Shown here: positions 1-11,810 of the stretch, in pieces | Layout of the letters: each line of letters opens with the position of its first letter | How positions within the stretch are numbered: the stretch's first letter is position 1 | Origin: Schistocerca nitens | Taxonomy: Eukaryota > Arthropoda > Insecta > Orthoptera > Acrididae | Length of the DNA: 64,000 nt | Assembly: GCF_023898315.1 (NCBI RefSeq) | Contig: NC_064614.1 | Coordinates: 383,779,348-383,843,347 of the forward strand | Reading direction: 5' to 3' | Made by a program: the position numbers and the translations under genes | The notes under the pieces: generated by a model | What the model was told of the DNA's origin: nothing | Databases searched by the model: none | Seen by the model: only the letters and a program-made list of their open reading frames with translations

Positions 1-519
1 CACATATCACACATGGGGCCCCGAGCTATTGCAGCCAATGCTTCCTTCCCTGGCTGCATTTCCTTCACTGTGCCCTCCCTCCCTATCCTTGTTCCTTTCC
101 TGTTGCCCCCTCCTTCCACTCTCTCGGTGTTCTAACTTATGTCAACCTGGCTATCCACCTGGTTTCGTGTACTGGTTGCAATTTTGTTCCTTAAGCCCTT
201 TCTTTCGTCCTTTTTGGTATTTAGGTCCCTGCTTGAGGTTTGACCTCGACTTCAAAATTTCCTGTTTTCAGTGTGAATCTTTTGGGGAAGAACTCCCTCC
301 CTAGCATCTACGGTGTGGATTCTTCTACCCCTTTCCTTCTCTCCCTTCCCCACTGTAGCCCCCTTCCACCTGGCTAGGCCACCAGCATGTGTAGCCACTC
401 TGTGTGGTGGGGCTGTTAATGAACCCATATGGCTGAGTCCCCTGTCTCAACTGATACCTGAGCTGTTCCCTCCCCATGTATGCCAAGGAGTAAGGAGTGG
501 TGGATTATCTTCCTGAAGC
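1..519 (+). other. C/T-rich stretch upstream of the I-like ORF1
   Basis: The sequence is pyrimidine-rich and has no recognisable protein motif. It could be the 5' region of the I-like LINE that follows or unrelated flank; no boundary is visible. Confidence 0.3.
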
Positions 520-1984
520 ATCAGAACTCCCGGCAACGGCTGCTGTGACAGACGGCTCTTGCTTTGGCTGGGTGGCACCCATGGGGAGAGCCCCTGGTTG
601 GAATGGGTGGTATCAGGGCAGATGCTTGGCACATTAAGCGTATCTAGCTGCAAAAATTTGGCCCTTCTCAAATGGCCATCTCTTTGAATGGTGAAGGACC
701 ATTGAATGCAGTTTCGTATGACCCTGCAACCTTTCCTTTCCTGGCTACACCATGGGAGTAGGGCCAGGATCGCCATCTTGGGATGAAACCCTTTCCCTGT
801 TACCTCATCTGTACTAGGATGGATGAGGACACATTCACCGCCACAAAGCCATTGTTTTTTGTGGAAAATATTGAGGACAAGTTTGGTGAAGTGGAGTCTT
901 AGTAAGATGCAGTTGGGCTCCCTGTTGATCAAAGCTTCTTCTGCCACCCAATCTGCAGCTCTTCACACCTGTGATTGTCGTGGAAATGTCCCAGTGTCTA
1001 TTACTCCTCACCAATCTCTGAATATGGTCCGGAGAGTGATTTTTCATTGGGACCTTATCCTGCAGACCGATGAGGAACTCCGGGCTAATCTGGGGTGACA
1101 TGGCGTTCATTTTGTTTGACGTGTGCATGAGGTTTGCAAAGACAGCTGCACCAATACTCGCACCTTCATTCTGGCTTTCGAGGGGGATACCCTCCCAGAG
1201 GAGGTCAAGGTTATGTGCTACTGATGTGACGTGAAGCTGTACGTCCCTCCACCTATGCGGTGATTTCGATGCTTCCGTTTTGGGCGTATGTCTTTCCACT
1301 GTACAGTGGACCCTCTGTGTGGTGACTGTGGACACCCACTCCACGAGGGAAGCCCCTTTGTTCCACCACCTGTGTGTGTCAATTGTGCTGACCGCCACTC
1401 CTTTCACTCACCGAATTGCCCAGCTTACGAGAGAGAAAGAAGACCCAAGAATACAAGTCCCTAGATTGCCTGTCTTACTCTGCGGCTCGCCAAAAGTATG
1501 AGAGACTCCATCCAGTGTCCCTATCTTCAAATTTTGCCTCTGTTACTTCATTTCCTCCTCTTCCTTACCCCAGTCTGGTCCCCCTCTCCCCTGCAGTTTC
1601 CATGACCTCCCATCTGGGAGCTGCTCCCTCTCCCCAGCTGAAGAAGTGCCCCCCTTCTTCGGCACCTGCCAGTGATTGAGCTCCCTCCTGGGACCCCTCT
1701 CTCTGGCGTCTCGTAGGTTGGAAGACTCCTACCACCACTCAGCCATGGATGCACCGTCTGTGCGACCCAAGGTCACCTGTTCTCTTTCAGTTCCAGATCT
1801 TGCAGATGTCTGTACTCCCCCTGTGCGCTGCCTTCCTCCACTTCTGAAAGAGAAGAAGAAACATATATTCCAAGACAAGGCACCCCCGATGCCCCCCGAG
1901 GTGCCATCTCCCCCCTCCCAACCTGAATCTGACAGTTTATTTATGGATGTTATCTCTTCCTTGTCAGTGATGGCCACTGACTGA
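520..1984 (+). pseudogene. ORF1 (gag-like) of an I-clade LINE, degenerate
   Basis: This is the remnant of the nucleic-acid-binding first ORF of an I-like non-LTR retrotransposon, whose product would coat the element RNA. Reading across frames, the best-preserved part is a run of three CCHC-type zinc knuckles at about 1240-1425. The first lost a cysteine to TGA and its histidine to arginine; the second has CGDCGHPLHE; the third has CVNCADRHSFHSPNC. A charged stretch EREKKTQEYK and the pattern LSYSAARQKYE follow, as is usual after the knuckles in I-clade ORF1 proteins. Upstream, 830-1200 aligns in style with the RNA-binding part of such proteins, but with several stops and shifts. A proline/serine-rich tail ends at TGA near 1982. 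ORF2 starts 28 bases later. The 5' end of the element is not defined, and 1-520 may be its 5' part. Confidence 0.7.
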
Positions 1985-2047
1985 GTGACATCACCTCCTC
2001 TCAGCTTCTTTATGTCTAACTTGAAACAGTTAACGCAGAACAGGGAA

Positions 2048-4104
2048 TCAGCGATCATAAAGCGGTTACGGCATCGATGATTTCAGTCGTAAATAGAGAT
2101 ATTAAAAAAGGTAGGAAGATTTTTCTGTTTAGTAAAAGTGACAAAAAGCAGATTACAGAGTACCTGACGGCTCAATACAAAAGTTTTGTTTCAAGTACAG
2201 ATAGTGTTGAGGATCAGTGGACAAAGTTCAAAACCATTGTACAATATGTGTTAGATGAGTATGTGCCATGCAAGATCATAAGAGATGGAAAAGAGCCACC
2301 GTGGTACAACAACCGAGTAGAAAACTGCTGCGGAAGCAAAAGGAACTTCACAGCAAACATAAACATAGCCAAAGCCTTGCAGACAAACAAAAATTACGTG
2401 AAGCGAAATGTAGTGTGAGGAGGGCTATGCGAGAGGCTTTCAATGAATTCGAAAGTAAAGTTCTATGTACTGACTTGGCAGAAAATCCTAAGAAATTTTG
2501 GTCTTATGTCAAAGCGGTAGGTGGATCAAAACAAAATGTCCGTACACTCTTTGACCAAAATGGTACTGAAACAGAGGTTGACAGACTAAAGGCCGAAATA
2601 CTAAATGTCTTTTTCCAAAGCTGTTTCACAGAGGAAGACTGCACTGTAGTTCCTTCTCTAGATTGTCGCACAGATGACAAAATGGTAGATATCGAAATAG
2701 ATAACAGAGGGATAGAGAAACAATTAAAATCGCTCAAAAGAGGAAAGGCCGCTGGACCTGATGGGATACCAGTTCGATTTTACACAGAGTACGCGAAGGA
2801 ACTTGCCCCCCTTCTTGCAGCGGTGTGCCGTAGGTCTCTAGAAGAGCATAGCGTTCCAAAGGATTGGAAAAGGGCACAGGTCATCCCCATTTTCAAGAAG
2901 GGACATCGAACAGATGTGCAGAACTATAGACCTATATCTCTAATGTCGATCAGTTGCGTTTTCAAGAAGGGACGTCGAACAGATGTGCAGAACTATAGAC
3001 CTATATCTCTAACATCAATCAGTTGTAGAATTTTGGGACACGTATTATGTCTGAGTATAATGACTTTTCTGGAGACTAGAAATCTACTCTGTAGGAATCA
3101 GTATGGGTTTCTAAAAAGACGGTCGTGTGAAACCCAGCTTGCGCTATTTGTCCACGAGACTCAGAGGGCCATAGACACGGGTTCACAGGTAGATGCCGTG
3201 TTTCTTGACTTCCGCAAGGCATTCGATACAGTTCCCCACAGTCGTTTAATGAACAGAGTAAGAGCATATGGACTATCAGACCAATTGTGTGATTGGATTG
3301 AGAAGTTCCTAGATAACAGAACACAGCATGTCATTCTCAATGGAGAGAAGTCTTCCGAAGTAAGAGTGATTTCAGGTGTGCCGCAGGGGTGTGTCATAGG
3401 ACCATTGCTATTCACAATATACATAAATGACCTGGTGGATGACATCGGAAGTTCACTGAGGCTTTTTGCAGATGATGCTGTGATGTATCGAGAGGTTGTA
3501 ACAATGGAAAATTGTACTGAAATGCAGGAGGATCTGCAGCGTAATTGACGCATGGTGCAGGGAATGGCAATTGAATCTCAATGTAGACAAGTGTAATATG
3601 CTGCGAATACATAGAAAGATAGATCCCTTATCATTTAGCTACAAAGTAGCAGGTCAGCAACTGGAAGCAGTTAATTCCATAAATTATCTGGGAGTACGCA
3701 GTAGGAGTGATTTAAAATGGAATGATCATATAAAGTTGATCGTCGGTAAAGCAGATGCCAGACTGAGATTCATTGGAAGAATCCTAAGTAAATGCAATCC
3801 GAAAACAAAGGAAGTAGGTTACAGTACGCTTGTTTGCCCACTGCTTGAATACTGCTCAGCAGTGTGGGATTCATACCAGATAGGGTTGATAGAAGAGATA
3901 GAGAAGATCCAACGGAGAGCAGCGCGCTTCATTACAGGATCATTTAGTAATCGCGAAAGCGTTACGGAGATGATAGATAAACTCCAGTGGAAGACTCTGC
4001 AGGAGAGATGCTCAGTAGCTTGGTACAGGCTTTTGTTAAAGTTTCGAGAACATACCTTCACCGAAGAGTCAAGCAGTATATTGCTCCCTCCTACGTATAT
4101 CTGA
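2048..4104 (+). pseudogene. Reverse transcriptase of the CR1/Jockey-group LINE (mostly intact)
   Basis: This encodes most of a LINE reverse transcriptase. Two frameshifts, near 2300 and 3543, separate three long open stretches (2077-2418, about 2400-3548, 3571-4104). Visible RT motifs: KRGKAAGPDGIP near 2735, NYRPISL at about 2920 and again near 2990, QYGFLKRRSCETQL near 3100, FLDFRKAFDTVPH near 3205, SGVPQGCVIGPLLFTIYIND near 3375, and the catalytic FADDAVMY at about 3465. The thumb and connection region continues with YLGV, and PLLEYCSAVWD near 3840. The NYRPISL segment is tandemly duplicated in frame, which probably inactivates the enzyme. Otherwise this is one of the better preserved copies in the window. 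Confidence 0.88.
2890..3027 (+). repeat. 69-bp in-frame tandem duplication within RT
   Basis: Two adjacent units, 2890-2958 and 2959-3027, both begin TTTTCAAGAAGGGAC and encode FKKG.RTDVQNYRPISL.SISC. The period of 69 bases (23 codons) preserves the frame. The units differ at a handful of bases, so the duplication is not brand new. Confidence 0.9.
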
Positions 4105-4286
4105 CGAAGAGACCATGAGGATAAGATCAGAGAGATTAGAGCCCACACAGAAGCATACCAACAATCCTTCTTTCCACGAACAATATGAGACTGGAATAGA
4201 AGGGAGAACCGATAGAGGTACTCAGGGTACCCTTCGCCACACACCGTCAGCTGGCTTGCGGAGTATGGATGTATATGTAGATGTAG

Positions 4287-7200
4287 AACTTGGACTTTCA
4301 CCACATGATCATCCAGTGAAATTGAAACAGATACTATAGTCAACTACCAGAAATGCAATGTCTTGTTTCCCCCTATTCTGCATTCTGTCTTGTCCTTCAA
4401 GAAACGCTTTTCTGTGATGACCACCTCCAACATTTCATTGTTATCGGGTGTTCAGTCAGAACCGTGCTGGCCCTGGGTTAGCACCTGGTGGGTTCTGCAC
4501 TTTGGTTCACTCCGATGTCATTAGTGACTGGATGCCCCTATGTACCAACTTGGAAGCAATAGTGGTTTGAGTGCAAACGACTCTGGCAATCACCATTTGC
4601 AATGTCTACTTCCCTCCAGCTAAGCCACCTCCTTACGTTGAACTGTCTACTTTAATCCAACAACTTCTGCCCCGTTTATCCGCCTTGGGAACTTCAATGC
4701 CCACCACCCACTGTGAGGGAGTGTCACTTCAGTGGATAGAGGTCTCCTAACTGACAAACTTATCATGGACCCCGATTTGTGTCTCCTCAATAATGGTTCC
4801 CCTAACCACTTGAGTGCTGCTCATGGCACCTTCTCTGCTCTTGATCTCACAATCTCTTCCCCTGCCCTTGTAGCTTCCCTACATTAGTCGTCCCATGATG
4901 ACTTTTGTGACAGTGACCACTTTAGGGTGATTCTAACATTCCCCTACTGCCACCAGGCAGACAGGCCCAAACGTAGGGCATTCTGCAGGGCCAATTGGCC
5001 TTTACATACGTCTGCTGTGCACTTCGACAACTCCCTCTCGAATGCCATTGATGTAGTTGTGCAAGGTGTCTCTGCCCCTATTGTTCACGCTGGCACTGCA
5101 GTTCCCCTATCCACAGGTCCCCCTCGTCGTCAACCAGTACCGTGGTGGTCCAAGGATGTCACCGTCACTGTCCAGGACCACCGACGGGCGCTGCAGTGAT
5201 TTAAGTGACACCCTTCACAGACCACCTCCTCGCTTTTAAGCATCTCCTTGCTAAGGCCTGTTACATTATTTAGTGGAGTAAAAAGGAATGCTGGGAGCAC
5301 TATGTTTCCTCCCTGGGGACGTAATGCCTCTCCATCGCAGGTTTGGTCCAAACTCTGTAGCCTTCGGGCTGCCAATGACAGTCAGCTGTCCAGGGTCTTA
5401 ACCTCCAAGGTGCTCTGGGCACTAATTCACTGGTCCTCTTGGAACATCTTGCGACACACTTTGTGACAGCATTGGTATCGTCTTCCTATCCTACTACCTA
5501 CTACTATCCAGCAGAAATGTTGAGTTGAACAGACTACCCTTTGCTTCATCTCGCACAACGCTGAGCCCTTAAATGCACCATTCACTGAATGGGATTTCTT
5601 GCAGGCCCTTACCTCTTCCCGAGACATGGCCCCAGGCCTGGATTCCATCCACAAACAGATGATCCAACACTTTGATGTTCCCCTGAGGTAATATCTCACG
5701 AGGTTCTTCAACTGCATTTCGCTCGCAGGTTCTTTTCCGTCACAATGGCGAGACAGTACAGTTATCCCCATCCTTAAGCCCGGGAAGAACCCAACCTCTC
5801 TCGACAGCTACCGTCCAATTAACCTGACGAATGTACTTTGTAAACTGCTCGAGAGGATGGTCACCATCAGATTATGTTGGGTACTCGAATCTCGGGGCCT
5901 TTTGTCCCCGTGTCAGTGTGGCTTCGGGGCAGGACGCTCTCCAATTGACCATTTACTCAGATTGGAATCAGCCATCCGACAGGCTTTTAATCAATGCTAG
6001 CACCTTGATATACATAAGGCATACGATATGACGCGGCGCCATCACATTTTAGTTACTCTCCATGCCTGGGGCTTCTATGGTCCCCTTCCAATTTTTATTT
6101 GTGACTTTGTACCTCACTGGTTCTACCGGGTTCAAGTTGGCACTGCTAAGTGTCACACTCTTCCTTATTGCCATCAATAGGCTTGTGTCTCCTGTTGGGT
6201 CTCTGGTTACCCTGGCATTGTATGTCGACGATTTTTGCATCTGGTGCAGCTCCCACTTGGTAGCATCTGCTGAGTGCCAGCTCCAAGGCATCATCCAACA
6301 GGTCTGTGCATGGGCCACCTCCCGTAGCTTCCAGTTCTCTCCCTCCATAACACAGGTTATGCATTTTTGTCATCGATCTACAGTGCACCCTGATCCAGAA
6401 CTTAATTTAGGTGACCAGCTCCTCAATGTTGTAGCGCAGTTCCATTTCTTGAGCCTTATTTTTGATAACAAGCTGATCTGACTGCCCCACATTTGCCACC
6501 TAAAGACTACATGTATGCGGAAGCTTAACGGTCTCTGTCTCCTGACCCACACGTGTTGGGGTGCAGACTGTTCCACTCTTTTTCATCTGTATTGTGCTCT
6601 TGTCCAGACTAGGTTATGGTAGTCAGGTGTATGGCTGAGCAGCTCCTTCCACATTGAAACTTCTTGACCATGTCCATTATTGTTGGGTGCATCTGGCTAT
6701 TGGTGGCTTTCGCACTAGTCCTGTTGACAGTCTCCTTACAGAAGTGGGGATTCTCCCTCTACACATACAACAGAGTCAACTCTTTGTTTGCCATTCAAAA
6801 ATTCCCTGACCATCCCGTGTATCCTGTGTTCTTTGCCAGTGAGAGATGTCTCCCTCCTATCACCCGCTCTCAGGTGGGATTGCCGGTTGGCAAGCATCTC
6901 ACTTTTCTCTGTCGGGATCTCCATCTCCACCCACTGGATTGCATTCTGTGTCTTTCCTCCCATCTCCCATAGCCCCCCCCCCCCCCTGGATAGTGCCTAG
7001 ACAATGGATTAGGACTGATCTATTCCAAGATCCTAAGATCTCTGTCGCTCCTTGGTTTTCTGGCATCTTGTATGTGCCATCCTTGCAGAGTTCCAGGGTG
7101 CCACCATCTTTTACACTGTTTGTTCTAAGACAATCGATAAGGTGGGATAAATTTTCACATCTCGTACTGGCTTGCCGGGATCATGTAGTGTGTCACAGCA

Positions 7201-8195
7201 GAGCTTCTAGCCATCCCCAGTGCCCTCCTTTTTGTTTCTCGGGCCTCCCTCCACAGTGTTCTACTTTGTTCAGACTCGATGACCAGCCGGAAGGCTATCG
7301 ACCGATGCTACTCTTGTCACCCTTTAGTCTCTGCAATCCACCTGCAATCCACGACCTTCTCTCTGCCCTTGAGCATGCCACCTGTTCAGTTGTCTTTCTC
7401 TGGTCCCAAGTCATGTGGGCATCCCAGACAATGAACTGGCTGACCTTTGGCTAGAGAAGCAGTTACTCATCCCACCATTTTCTTTCATGATTACAGGTGC
7501 GGATATGCAGATCTACGTCAAATCTCTCTTTGCCCAAAAGTGGACTGCCATCTGGAGCACTACTGTTCATAGTAATAAACTCTGCACAACCTAGGAGTCT
7601 GCTGCAGTTTGCTGCTCTTCCTTCCACTCCTCTTGGAAGGAGTCCACTGTTTTATGCAGTTTACGCATTGGTCATACCTGGCTCACCCATTGTTTCCTCC
7701 TATGTAATGACCAACCCCGACAGTGTGGTTGTGGAACCAGACTGATGATATTTCACACATTCGTGGAATGTCCCCTTCTTTCAGCCCTTTGTGTTAAGTA
7801 TAGTCTTCCTGATTCCTTAAATTTAATATTAGCAGACGATCCATGAATGGTTGAACTGGTCCTCAGTTTCCTCCATGAAAGTGGTTTTTATTTCCAGATG
7901 TAAGGTTCTACTTTAGTCTTGGAGCAGGGGCATGTTGGTTGTTGTTGGGACTTCTTTTCCAGTCTTCTTGATCTGTGAGCCCATGACCACCCCCTTTTTC
8001 TGGTTGTAGATTTGGTCTCACCTTTTATGCCTTCTACTGTGTGTGTTTAATATTCATTATTTTGTAATTTGCCTCCCGTGACTGGATCTGTCCACTTTTA
8101 GCGGACCCTCTTTCTTTGGTGACTAACTTTGGAATTGCAGGACTGATGATCTCTCCGTTTGGTCCCATAACTCCTCTCAATTAATCAATCAATTA
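4287..8195 (+). mobile_element. I-clade LINE, 3' portion with (AATC)n-like tail
   Basis: This is the continuation of the element whose 5' part ends at 2023. After the coding region, a short 3' UTR contains GGACTGATGATCTC followed by TTTGGTCCC and ends in a CAATTAATCAATCAATTA-type tail at about 8178-8195. That is the usual end of this LINE group in insects. No TSD of the whole element is visible because its 5' end is unresolved. A run of 12 C sits at about 6973-6984. Confidence 0.75.
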
Positions 8196-8224
8196 GCATG
8201 TGAAACTGTTTGGGTAACACTGAC

Positions 8225-9517
8225 TATCGTGGGGTAGGCATAAAATTACAAACTGATTTTTCTATTGACCACCAGACTCACCTGGTGTAACTGAAAACTT
8301 TAGAGCAAGCCTCAGTTCACTGGTACATAAGTTCCCCAATCATACAGTAATCATAAGAGGAGACTTTAATCATCCAGCAGTTAATTGGGAAAATTATAGT
8401 TTTGTTATTGGTGGGCATGACAAGATATCCTGTGAAACATTACCAAATACCCCCTCTGAAAACTACCTAGAACAGTTAGTTAGGAACCCCAGTCAAGGTA
8501 GAATTATATTAGACCTAATGGCAACAGATAAAGCTGAGCTATTTGAGGATGTCCACATCAAAACTGATATGAATGACCATGATGCAGTTTTAGCAACAAT
8601 GATTACCAAGGTACAAAGGACAATTAAAACAATTAGAAAGATTTATACATTCAGTAAAATAAATAAAGAGGCAATAGTGTCATATCTCGATGATAAACTT
8701 GAAACTGTAGCTCAGAACAGGAGCATGTAGAGGAACTATGGCTCATTGGGTAGATATGTGCTCAGTAGAACAGTTTATCATGGAAGTGGCCCTCTGTGGC
8801 TTACAGTCACTGCAAAGAAACTTCTAAAGATACAGAGACTACTGCATAATAGATGTAGAACAAAGCATAGGGCCTAGATATAGAGATACTGAATGAAACA
8901 CGTGAGGCTGTCAAGGAAGCAGTGCACGAAGCCTTCAGTGAATACTGTAGCAGCATATTGCTGGAAGATCTTTCATAAAACCCAAAGAAATTCTGGTCAT
9001 ATATAAAGGCTGTTAGTGGTATCAACATTAGTGTCCAGTCACTTACAGACAAAACAGGAACTAAAATTGAGCATAGCAATGCAAAATGGGAAATGCTTAA
9101 CTTCACTTTTAAATGTTCCTTTACATTGTATATTAACAACCTAGCAGACAATACTAATAGTAACTTCAGACCTTTCACAGATAATGCAGTAATCTCTTAC
9201 GAAATACTGCCTGAAAGAAGACGCAAAAATATTCAGTCAGATCTTGATACGATTTCATAGTGGTGCAAAGATTGGCAACTTGCTTTAAATGTACAGTAAA
9301 GTAAAATTATACACTTCACAAAACAAAACAAATGTGGTATCATATGACTACATTATCAATTAGTCACAGATGAAATACTAGGGATATGCAATTGATCTGC
9401 AAAGGAGACTTCATACAAAACACTCTTGTGACATATCTTAAAATTCTGCTATTGTGTGTGGGGCCCGTACCACATAGGACTAACAGGAGGTATTGAATGG
9501 ACTTTTGGGGGAGTATC

Positions 9518-9584
<67 letters not shown>

Positions 9585-9852
9585 ATACTTGGAAATATAC
9601 ACAAAATATCCATAATATCCATGAAAAGCTACTAAAAAAGTGCTGAATTTATGAATATTTTCCAACCCTGTCTTTATCTGTCCCATAGAGACAGCAAAGA
9701 CAAGATTATAGCACACACAGAAGTGGTCAAGCATTTGTTCATCCCACACTCTGTACATGAATGTAATATGGAAAAGCATTAATAACTGGTAAAATCATGT
9801 GTACACTCTGCACCTACTTCCCAGTGGTTTGCAGAGTATAGATGTAATTACA
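8225..9852 (+). mobile_element. CR1/Jockey-group LINE copy with large internal deletion
   Basis: A decayed LINE on +. The endonuclease part shows VIIRGDFNHPAVNW at about 8343-8385, then LDLMATD near 8510 and a DHDAVLA (SDH-like) end near 8575. The linker NPKKFWSYIKAVSG lies at about 8980. At about 9119 the reading jumps from the linker directly to LYINNLADN and a damaged FADD-like box (FTDNAVIS) near 9175, so most of the RT fingers and palm are deleted. The C-terminal stretch VWGPYHIGL is near 9460. The 3' end GCAGAGTATAGATGTAATTACA at about 9830-9850 matches the terminus of the element at 2024-4286. A 62-bp poly(A) run interrupts the 3' coding part. Confidence 0.75.
9522..9583 (+). repeat. 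62-bp poly(A) tract
   Basis: This is an uninterrupted run of A inside the 3' coding portion of a CR1-like LINE. The coding similarity continues on both sides, so it looks like an expanded A run or a tail-only insertion rather than the element's own tail. Confidence 0.95.
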
Positions 9853-9965
9853 GGCAGGATTGTAGCTTGTTACCCATGTTATTCAATCAGTCAGTTGAAC
9901 AAGTGGTAAAGCAAACCAAGGAGTAGTTTGGAAATTGATAATTGGCTTTGATAGTGATTGTGAAG
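9852..9965 (+). mobile_element. Short RTE-type LINE fragment
   Basis: Translation gives QDCSLLPMLFNQSVEQVVKQ near 9853-9915. This corresponds to the QGCSLSPMLFNLYIEQAVKE segment of the RTE-type copies at 25.3 kb and 57.4 kb. Only about 110 bases are recognisable, directly abutting the 3' end of the preceding CR1-like LINE. It is clearly older than the other RTE copies. Confidence 0.6.
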
Positions 9966-9999
9966 AGCACAGTTGTGCGAGTAACTTGTGTGTTGACCC

Positions 10000-11810
10000 T
10001 GAAAGTGTCTTCTAGTACCAGATATTGTATCACTATCATTGAGAGTGTTATTTAAAATGCGATACTGGAAAAAAATTGCAATTGAAATGATTTCTAAGAA
10101 CGTGATTGTTCACTGTAGAAGAAATTCAAAAATCATCATGTCTCTAAAAAGTAAGAACTCTGCAGGGGTTGATAATATATCTAGTAATTTATTGAAATAT
10201 TCTTTTGTGTGGATAAGGGACATTCTCTGTCATATTTTCAATGCTTCCCTTCAGAAAGGTGTTGTTCCCAGCAGACTTAAGTATGCCATTGTGAAGCTCC
10301 TGTACAAAAAGGGCGATAAAGCTGAACTAACTAACTATCGACCTATTTCTTTGCTGAGAGCTTTCTCCAAAATTCTAGAAAAGCTAATACATGTAAGAAT
10401 TACTGATCTTCTCATGAAGAATGGAGTTCTCAGCAAGAGCCAATTTGGCTTCCAAAAGGGCCGTTCAACAGAAGAGACAGTCTATGCACTTGCAAATGAA
10501 GTCCTAGAAACCCTTAATGAAAAAATGCTAGCACTTGGTGTCTTCTGTGATTTATCCAAAGCGTTTGAGTGTGTTGGTCACCAGATTCTCTTACAAAAAG
10601 CAAGATTAGTAGGAATTAGTGGTGTTGCAGGCAATTGGCTACAGTCGTACCTTCAAGACAGAAAACAAAAAGTTGTCTTGAATAGCTCGGGTGGAGTATG
10701 TGATGCTTCCTCAGATTCTGAATGGAGTTCCATTGCATGTGGAGTACCTCAGGGCTCAATTCTTGGGCCACTATTACATTCCAGTAAGACCAGCTTTATT
10801 CAATTCTGTACAAAAACAGAAAAAGAGAGAGAGAAAAGTGTGACATGTGGTAATCAACCAATAGAAAGAATAGAAACAACAAAATTTCTTGGAGTGCACA
10901 TTGACAAGAAAATGAACTGGTCTTCACATATTACTGATCTCTGTAAGAGGCTTAGCTCTGCCACATATGCTTTACGGGTTGTCACTACATGTGTTGAACC
11001 TAACACGGCAAAAGCGGCATACTATGGCTATTTTCATTCTCTCATTGAGTATGGAATTATTTTTTTGGGCAACCAGCCATTAGCAAGGAAAGTGTTCATT
11101 GCACAGAACTGAGCTTTAAGAATTATATGTGGATTGCGCCCAAGAGACTCGTGTAGAAATAGCTTTCGAAAACTTAAAATATACACAACTACATGCCAAT
11201 ATATTTTTTCTCTCATGTGTTTTGTATGTAAAAATATAGAGATATTTCAACCAAACAGTAATTATCATGAGTATAACACACAGAGGAAGAACGCCATACA
11301 CAGCGAGCACAAAAATTTGAGCTTGGCGCAAAAGGGTGTCCACTACACTGGAGCAAAACCCTTCAATGCTCTTCCTCCTGAAATACAGACAGAAATTCAT
11401 AACAAGAGTAAGTTTAAGAAAGCACTAAAAATATTTCAGCCAGAAAAAGCTTTTTACAGTCTAGATGAATTTTTAACTAAATAAATTGTAAAAGTTTAAT
11501 ATTATATAATACAAGCTGACATAATGCCACCAAGAATGTTATTTAACCTGAGCTCTGTATCTGTGTGTGCTCTGTATCTGTTTTCTGTAGTGATGTAATG
11601 ATTCTAAGAAAATATGTATTTTCTTTTTCTGTATTGCTGCCCAAAGAATTTACTGTATAAATTTTTATATAATTATGTACTCAAATTTCTGTATATGCTA
11701 TAAGATTATCAGATTGTATTTGTAAAAAACTGACTCGTTCCATGTCCTTGTGAATGCAACACAGTTGGACCTGTGGAACATGAAATAAATCAAATTAAAT
11801 CAATCAAATC
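10000..11810 (+). mobile_element. Jockey/CR1-group (Daphne-like) LINE, RT catalytic box deleted
   Basis: This LINE 3' half carries an open frame at 10039-11112 and a second at 11134-11484, separated by one stop (TGA at 11110). RT motifs: KSKNSAGVDNIS near 10150, YKKGDKAELTNYRPISLL near 10300, QFGFQKGRSTEE near 10440, FCDLSKAFECV near 10545 and CGVPQGSILGPLL near 10740-10775. Then the reading passes directly into HSSKTSFIQFC, so the segment bearing the FADD box is missing without loss of frame. It resumes with FLGVHIDKKMNWSSHI and continues to LPPEI near 11370. The 3' UTR ends with GGACCTGTGGAACATGAAATAAAT and an (AAATC)n-like tail at about 11775-11810. Confidence 0.82.

Larger units (their letters stand above)
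2024..4286 (+). mobile_element. CR1/Jockey-group LINE, 5'-truncated, inserted in the I-like ORF2
   Basis: This 2263-bp insertion is bounded by a direct repeat AACTTG at 2018-2023 and 4287-4292, taken as the target-site duplication. With one copy of the repeat the host ORF2 reads on in register. The element starts inside the end of its endonuclease domain (ISDHKAV near 2048-2070) and ends with GAGTATGGATGTATATGTAGATGTAG at its 3' terminus, a terminal motif shared with other copies here (e.g. 9830 on + and 19430 on -). Truncation at the 5' end is normal for target-primed insertion. Confidence 0.85.
2012..7790 (+). pseudogene. ORF2 of the I-clade LINE (endonuclease, RT, RNase H), split and degenerate
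   Basis: ORF2 starts with ATG at 2012, is broken after four codons by another LINE (2024-4286), and resumes at 4293. The endonuclease shows a CLVLQET motif near 4390 and GNFNAHHPL at about 4688-4714, with an LDL..SSP stretch and SDH-like end near 4915. The RT has VIPILKPGKNPTSLDSYRPI at about 5760-5820, CGFGAGRS near 5915 and the catalytic box YVDDF at about 6221-6235. An RNase H domain lies at 7100-7460, ending in a SHVGIP.NELADL-like motif. A C-terminal zinc finger of the C..C....H....C type sits near 7690-7780. RNase H together with this finger points to the I clade. Many stops and frameshifts make it inactive. Confidence 0.85.

Noticed and set aside
447-1407. Long minus-strand open frames of 166 and 190 codons
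   Set aside because: They run opposite to the I-like ORF1, have no motif, and are explained as shadows.
9516-9779. Minus-strand frame with a poly-F stretch
   Set aside because: Produced by the poly(A) run; not a protein.
10039-11112. 357-codon open frame as a possible host gene
   Set aside because: It contains LINE RT motifs and a LINE 3' end; the catalytic segment is deleted.
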